DNA from: Syntrophaceae bacterium UBA2192
GTDB lineage: Bacteria; Desulfobacterota; Syntrophia; Syntrophales; UBA2192
Length of the DNA stretch: 9,317 nt
NCBI GenBank assembly: GCA_002327315.1
Contig: DCVI01000085.1
Span: 1-9,317 of the forward strand
Direction: 5' to 3'
Position 1 is the stretch's first letter; every line of letters begins with the position of its first letter. Positions 6,683 to 9,317 of this stretch are shown here, piece by piece. Below the pieces are notes generated by a model. It worked only from the letters and a program-made list of their open reading frames with translations, searched no databases and had not been told where the DNA came from. The position numbers and the translations under genes were made by a program.

Positions 6683-6709
6683 TGACCTCCCACAGTAAGC
6701 GGGAGGTCA
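6683..6709 (-). terminator. Hairpin overlapping the rtcA stop codon
   Basis: TGACCTCCC and GGGAGGTCA form a perfect 9-bp GC-rich stem with a 9-nt loop. The first three bases of the stem, read on the minus strand, are the TGA stop of rtcA. No U-run follows, so intrinsic termination is doubtful; it may instead protect the 3' end or act with a factor. Confidence 0.45.
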
Positions 6710-7744
6710 CGGTTTCAGCCCTATGCCGCCGATGGTGATGATGTTGCCATCACGGGCGGTGCGGGCCCCCAGCATCGTCTCCACAATACACAGGTTCGAC
6801 TCCACGTGATCCGTCATCATGGGGATCCGGTATCTCGTCTCGCCGTCGGCAAGAGCCGCGAAAAAGATGAGCTGATCCGCCAGGTGACGGTCCACCGTGG
6901 CGCCCGTGGCCAGATCCTCCCGCAGGGTCGACACGACGAACTCGGCGATCGCCTCCGAGCGCCGCCCCGGCTTGCCTGCATGATCGGCCCCGAGGATGCA
7001 ACCCGTAGTTGTATCCGCCCTCAGAAAGAGGGCTGCGCCTTTCTGCAGAGCGGAGGAATCGTGCAGAACTTCGAACTCAACAGGCACCTTGACCGCCAGA
7101 AGCTCGCGGCAGCGTGCCGCCATCCTCTCGCTGACCTTTTCGTCCGACAGGTTGGATGCGAGCGAAATTCCCCGGAATTGCCGGGGAGAGCCCTGCTGCA
7201 ACCGTGTAAGAGGCTCCAGTTTCCGGCGGATCGGTTCCACCTCCAGGCTTATCCTCCCGCCGCCCTTCGGGACATACCCGGGCCGCTCGATCTTCATGCG
7301 GATGCGCGCCCCCATGCTCTGCAGATGGGGAAAGAGGACGTCCCGCAGGTGGAAGGCACTAGGGGCAAAATCCTGGAAGAGCCCGCCCGTGAGGGAAAAG
7401 CGGCTGGGCGTCTCGGCATAGAGGGCGAGGGGCAGCAGGGTGAAGGCAAGCATGGTAGCCGAGCCGGCCGTCCCGATATCGAAGCGGAACACGCCACCCT
7501 TCCGGGTACGGCCCGGCTGGAAGACGATCTGGCGGGACCCCACCTCGTCACCGCTGAGCTGCCCTCCGCAGAATGCGGCACAGGCACGCGCGGCCTGCAG
7601 GTGCTGGGGTCTCAGGCCGGGCTTTTCGCGCCTCGCCCGGATGTGACGCATTTGAAGGGGCTCCCCTGTGAGCGCGGCAAGGGCGACGGCATAGCGAAAC
7701 ACCGTACCGCTTCCCGAGTGCATGGAGCCGTCAATTTCAATCAT
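6707..7744 (-). CDS. rtcA: RNA 3'-terminal phosphate cyclase (345 aa)
   Basis: RtcA converts RNA 3'-phosphate ends to 2',3'-cyclic phosphates using ATP, through a covalent enzyme-histidine-AMP intermediate. Family landmarks: IDGSMHSGSGTVFR at the N-terminus, IRARREKPGLRPQHL (35-49), DIGTAGSATML (89-99), RPGYVPKGGG (154-163), HLADQLIFFAAL (287-298) and TDHVESNLCIVE (311-322), where H313 matches the catalytic His309 of E. coli RtcA. Length is normal (about 340). The N-terminal loop differs from the usual GEGGGQ: the position of E. coli Glu14 is Ser10, and the following Gln is Thr14. ATG 7744 is chosen by homology; no good ribosome-binding site is seen. No rtcB or rtcR is nearby. Its stop codon lies in a hairpin. 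Confidence 0.92.
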   Translation of the reverse strand: MIEIDGSMHSGSGTVFRYAVALAALTGEPLQMRHIRARREKPGLRPQHLQAARACAAFCGGQLSGDEVGSRQIVFQPGRTRKGGVFRFDIGTAGSATMLAFTLLPLALYAETPSRFSLTGGLFQDFAPSAFHLRDVLFPHLQSMGARIRMKIERPGYVPKGGGRISLEVEPIRRKLEPLTRLQQGSPRQFRGISLASNLSDEKVSERMAARCRELLAVKVPVEFEVLHDSSALQKGAALFLRADTTTGCILGADHAGKPGRRSEAIAEFVVSTLREDLATGATVDRHLADQLIFFAALADGETRYRIPMMTDHVESNLCIVETMLGARTARDGNIITIGGIGLKP

Positions 7745-7789
7745 GGCAATCAAGCGACCGCCCGGCAGAAATGAAGCCGGCCGGCCGCA

Positions 7790-7817
7790 GTGAACGGTGA
7801 CCCGTGACCGGTGAAAA
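7790..7817. repeat. Heptamer tandem tract 4 (4 x 7 nt, core GTGA)
   Basis: Four units each begin GTGA followed by three variable bases, for example GTGAACG and GTGACCG, ending in GTGAAAA. It lies in the rtcA leader and is followed at 7820-7835 by runs of five, five and four G separated by single C. It is the inverted counterpart of 8235-8262. Confidence 0.7.
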
Positions 7818-7849
7818 AAGGGGGCGGGGGCGGGGTTACTCATCTTCCT

Positions 7850-7877
7850 GTACCCCGTACCCAATACCCTGTACCCG
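7850..7877. repeat. Heptamer tandem tract 5 (4 x 7 nt, core RTACCC)
   Basis: Four units of RTACCCN; three begin GTACCC and the third begins ATACCC. It ends 2 nt before the stop codon of the rubredoxin gene. Confidence 0.7.
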
Positions 7878-7879
7878 TT

Positions 7880-8041
7880 TCAATCCGCAGGGTTGAACTC
7901 GCTTTTAGCCGCTCCGCAAATCGGGCAAACCCAATCTTCGGGAAGTTTCTCGAAGGCCGTCCCTGCCGGGATCCCGCCGTCGGCGTCCCCTTCCTCGGGA
8001 TCGTAGATGTAGCCGCAAACAGTGCATTCGTATTTTTTCAT
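7880..8041 (-). CDS. Rubredoxin (53 aa)
   Basis: Small cytoplasmic iron-sulfur-free electron carrier holding one iron in four cysteines. The sequence has CTVCGYIYDP (C6, C9) and WVCPICG (C39, C42), with the conserved aromatic residues Y4, Y11, Y13, F30 and W37, and the length is exactly that of classical rubredoxins. AAGGA lies 9 nt before ATG 8041. It is separated from rtcA by 135 nt and from mutM by 225 nt, so it is probably a single-gene unit; a promoter-like pair is at 8147-8175. Rubredoxins serve anaerobes in oxygen and superoxide detoxification and other redox chains; the partner here is unknown, and no rubrerythrin or superoxide reductase is in the window. Confidence 0.95.
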   Translation of the reverse strand: MKKYECTVCGYIYDPEEGDADGGIPAGTAFEKLPEDWVCPICGAAKSEFNPAD

Positions 8042-8146
8042 AGCCGGTATCCTTTTCAGAAAAAATCAGGTGAAGGTTGGGGTCGAGAGCCCGTCGACGA
8101 TGTCCGTGTGAACCCTGCAGGGAAACCCATCGCATGCCGACAAGAA

Positions 8147-8175
8147 TTTATACCCGAAACGCAGACGAAGCACAA
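8147..8175 (-). promoter_or_regulatory. Candidate sigma-70 promoter for rubredoxin
   Basis: On the minus strand TTGTGC (8170-8175) and TATAAA (8147-8152) are 17 nt apart; the -10 matches five of six consensus bases and the -35 three. It would give a leader of about 100 nt before ATG 8041. Confidence 0.45.
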
Positions 8176-8188
8176 GAATCAGTGTCAA

Positions 8189-8216
8189 GTGTTATGTGTT
8201 ATGTGTTATGTGTTAT
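8189..8216. repeat. Heptamer tandem tract 6 (4 perfect GTGTTAT units)
   Basis: Four identical GTGTTAT units with a partial fifth (GT). It lies between mutM and the rubredoxin promoter candidate. Perfect identity suggests recent expansion and a risk of length variation. Confidence 0.9.
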
Positions 8217-8234
8217 GTTTCACGATTTCTTTTC

Positions 8235-8262
8235 TTTTCACTGGTCACCGGTCACTGACCAC
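8235..8262. repeat. Heptamer tandem tract 7 (4 x 7 nt, core GTGA on minus strand)
   Basis: Read on the minus strand, three units begin GTGA and end in GTGAAAA, after a diverged first unit GTGGTCA. It starts 4 nt past the mutM stop. The last 14 nt match tract 4 at 13 of 14 positions in inverted orientation. Confidence 0.65.
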
Positions 8263-8266
8263 TTAA

Positions 8267-9040
8267 TTATTTCTGGCACTCCGGGCAAAAGAACGTACTC
8301 CGCCCGGCGATGACGACGCGGCGAATTTCGCGCCTGCACTTCGCACAAGGCTCCCCTTTCCTGCCGTAGACCCGCAGTTGACGCTGATACTCCCCGTGGC
8401 CTGCGTAGAGGTCCCGCCAGTCGGAGATCGACGTACCCCGGGATTTGACGGCCTTCTCCAGAATGCGCGTCGACAGAGCCGCAATCTTCTTCCACTCGGC
8501 AGGTTCCAGACTGCAGGCGGGGCGCATCGGGTCGATTCCCGCCTCGTGGAGGATCTCGCTTGCGTAGATGTTGCCGATGCCGGCGACGGTCTTCTGATCC
8601 ATGAGAAACGACTTGACGGGAAGCCGCCGCCTGCGGGCCGCCTCGGCGAGCCGCCTCGGTTCGAGCTTCTCGAGGCCGTCGGGCACAGGGCTCGGCGCGG
8701 GAGGGCTGCAGAGCTGAACCGTGGCAAAGCGCCTGGGGTCGGAGAGGACGAGGCGGCCGCCCCTGAAGAAAAGCTCCAGGCGCGCATGGGGAGGCATTTC
8801 GTCCTTCTCCAGCCAGAAAAAGCGCCCTGTCATGCGGAGCTGGAAGACGAGGCACATCCCGTCCGATAGTGTCCAGACCATCTTCTTGCCATGACGGGAC
8901 ACCGACCGAACGGTCTTTCCCGCAAGCGGCGGCAGGTGCTCCAGTTTCGGGTCGATGACATGGGATGACAGGACCTGGCGGTCCACGATCACCTCGCGCA
9001 GCTGGCGGCAAAGGGTCTCGACCTCGGGCAACTCAGGCAT
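8267..9040 (-). CDS. mutM: Formamidopyrimidine-DNA glycosylase (257 aa)
   Basis: Base-excision repair glycosylase/AP lyase that removes 8-oxoguanine and ring-opened purines from DNA. The N-terminus MPELPEVET supplies the catalytic proline (P2 after Met removal) and glutamate E3. K52 in RHGKKMVW matches the conserved lysine of the beta-hairpin. SDPRRFA (100-106) and the helix-two-turn-helix GIGNIYASEILHEAGIDP (154-171) are intact. The C-terminal zinc finger uses C232, C235, C252 and C255, with R247 before FFCPEC. The length is slightly short of the E. coli protein (269) but the domain is complete. ATG 9040 has GGAGTG 7 nt upstream, and the MPELPEVET start is diagnostic, so the longer frame to 9229 is rejected. 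A heptamer tract begins just after its stop. Confidence 0.95.
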   Translation of the reverse strand: MPELPEVETLCRQLREVIVDRQVLSSHVIDPKLEHLPPLAGKTVRSVSRHGKKMVWTLSDGMCLVFQLRMTGRFFWLEKDEMPPHARLELFFRGGRLVLSDPRRFATVQLCSPPAPSPVPDGLEKLEPRRLAEAARRRRLPVKSFLMDQKTVAGIGNIYASEILHEAGIDPMRPACSLEPAEWKKIAALSTRILEKAVKSRGTSISDWRDLYAGHGEYQRQLRVYGRKGEPCAKCRREIRRVVIAGRSTFFCPECQK

Positions 9041-9074
9041 GTGTTTCACTCCGCTACTATTAAAATAGACGATT

Positions 9075-9097
9075 TTTGCAGCTCTCGAAACTGCAAA
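9075..9097. promoter_or_regulatory. Inverted repeat in the mutM leader
   Basis: TTTGCAG (9075-9081) and CTGCAAA (9091-9097) form a perfect 7-bp inverted repeat with a 9-nt centre, 35-57 nt upstream of the mutM start. A second, AT-only palindrome CTATTAAAATAG lies at 9057-9068. They could be operator or mRNA leader structures; no known regulator site is recognised. Confidence 0.3.
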
Positions 9098-9163
9098 GTT
9101 GAAAAATGAAAATCCCCCTCTTTCCCCCTTATGAGCTGCTCTGCAGCAGTGATTGGTGATTAG

Positions 9164-9190
9164 TTGACTAGTACTAACCTGCAATATACT
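9164..9190 (+). promoter_or_regulatory. Candidate promoter of the IS630-type transposase
   Basis: TTGACT (9164-9169) and TATACT (9185-9190) are 15 nt apart, a short spacing; TATAAT at 9195-9200 is a better -10 but 25 nt away. The region is AT-rich and lies 24-50 nt before the transposase ATG. Confidence 0.35.
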
Positions 9191-9213
9191 GCGATATAAT
9201 GTATGCTCCGTGC

Positions 9214-9317
9214 ATGAGCAGACCAGCAACCTCGATATACCTGACGGATGAAGAGCGCAAGACCCTGAAGCGCAAGGTCAAGGCGAGCACCGCCCAACAA
9301 CGCATGGTAATGCGCAG
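9214..9317 (+). CDS. IS630-type transposase, N-terminal 34 codons
   Basis: The frame from ATG 9214 runs off the window edge. It reads MSRPATSIYLTDEERKTL followed by a basic stretch ending TAQQRMVMR. This matches the usual opening of IS630/Tc1-mariner-type transposases: a short leader, L-T-x-E-E-R, then a helix and S/T-x-x-Q-R-x-V-x-R-A, the start of the helix-turn-helix that binds the element ends. The DDE catalytic domain is outside the window. No ribosome-binding site is obvious. It is divergent from mutM and the only confident plus-strand gene. It could also be a remnant; only more sequence will tell. Confidence 0.7.
   Translation, partial: MSRPATSIYLTDEERKTLKRKVKASTAQQRMVMR

Noticed and set aside
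5538..6698. 386-residue plus-strand open frame opposite mrfB
   Set aside because: It mirrors codons of the conserved nuclease gene; long antisense frames are expected at this GC content. The same applies to 6806-7774, 2028-2876, 3742-4335 and 4669-5586.
7820..7835. G-quadruplex candidate (G5-C-G5-C-G4)
   Set aside because: Only three G-runs of three or more; a stable four-run quadruplex is not supported.
7905..8135. 76-residue minus-strand frame over the rubredoxin gene
   Set aside because: It is an Arg-rich alternative frame of the rubredoxin coding region, whose four cysteines and spacing are unmistakable in the other frame.

Overview
The window looks like chromosome of a GC-rich, probably anaerobic bacterium. 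The mix of a stand-alone rubredoxin, RtcA, an MrfA/MrfB pair and several families of short intergenic repeats suggests a deltaproteobacterial (Desulfobacterota-like) genome; this is inference, because no rRNA or other taxonomic marker is present. Every confident gene lies on the minus strand. Only the two edges differ: an AT-rich left end with a possible gene tail on the plus strand, and the first 34 codons of an IS630-type transposase running off the right end on the plus strand.

Layout. 1-308: AT-rich edge with a possible partial ORF and a strong symmetric terminator hairpin (219-250). 309-1167 (read leftwards): a single-domain response regulator followed by two roughly 60-residue, two-helix membrane proteins that look like paralogues. 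1168-1347: 180 bases with no gene and no convincing promoter. 1348-2025: an exported histidine phosphatase gene broken by a ~111-nt double-hairpin element. 2040-2888: nitroreductase-like flavoprotein, 14 nt upstream of the phosphatase and probably in its transcription unit. 2889-3201: 313 bases without a gene, nearly filled by repeats: two copies of a GAGATTGC...AATGAC repeat (one split by another repeat), a CCCTCTCCC/GGGAGAGGG hairpin repeat and heptamer tracts. 3202-6572: overlapping mrfB-mrfA pair (exonuclease plus helicase). 6707-7744: rtcA. 7880-8041: rubredoxin. 8267-9040: mutM.

Functionally the centre of the window is a nucleic-acid repair neighbourhood: MutM removes oxidised purines, MrfB/MrfA belong to a nucleotide-excision-like route known from Bacillus subtilis for mitomycin-type lesions, and RtcA makes RNA 2',3'-cyclic phosphate ends. 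Apart from the mrfB/mrfA overlap and the nitroreductase/phosphatase pair, genes are separated by 130-310 nt of repeat-rich spacer, so one long operon is not supported.

The least ordinary signal is in the spacers. Seven tracts of tandem 7-base units, six of them exactly four units (28 nt) long, occur in the intergenic DNA with different unit sequences; one runs into the mrfA stop codon. With the double-hairpin insertion and the nested repeats, they suggest a genome with heavy small-repeat activity. I see no CRISPR array, tRNA, rRNA, phage module or recognisable defence system.
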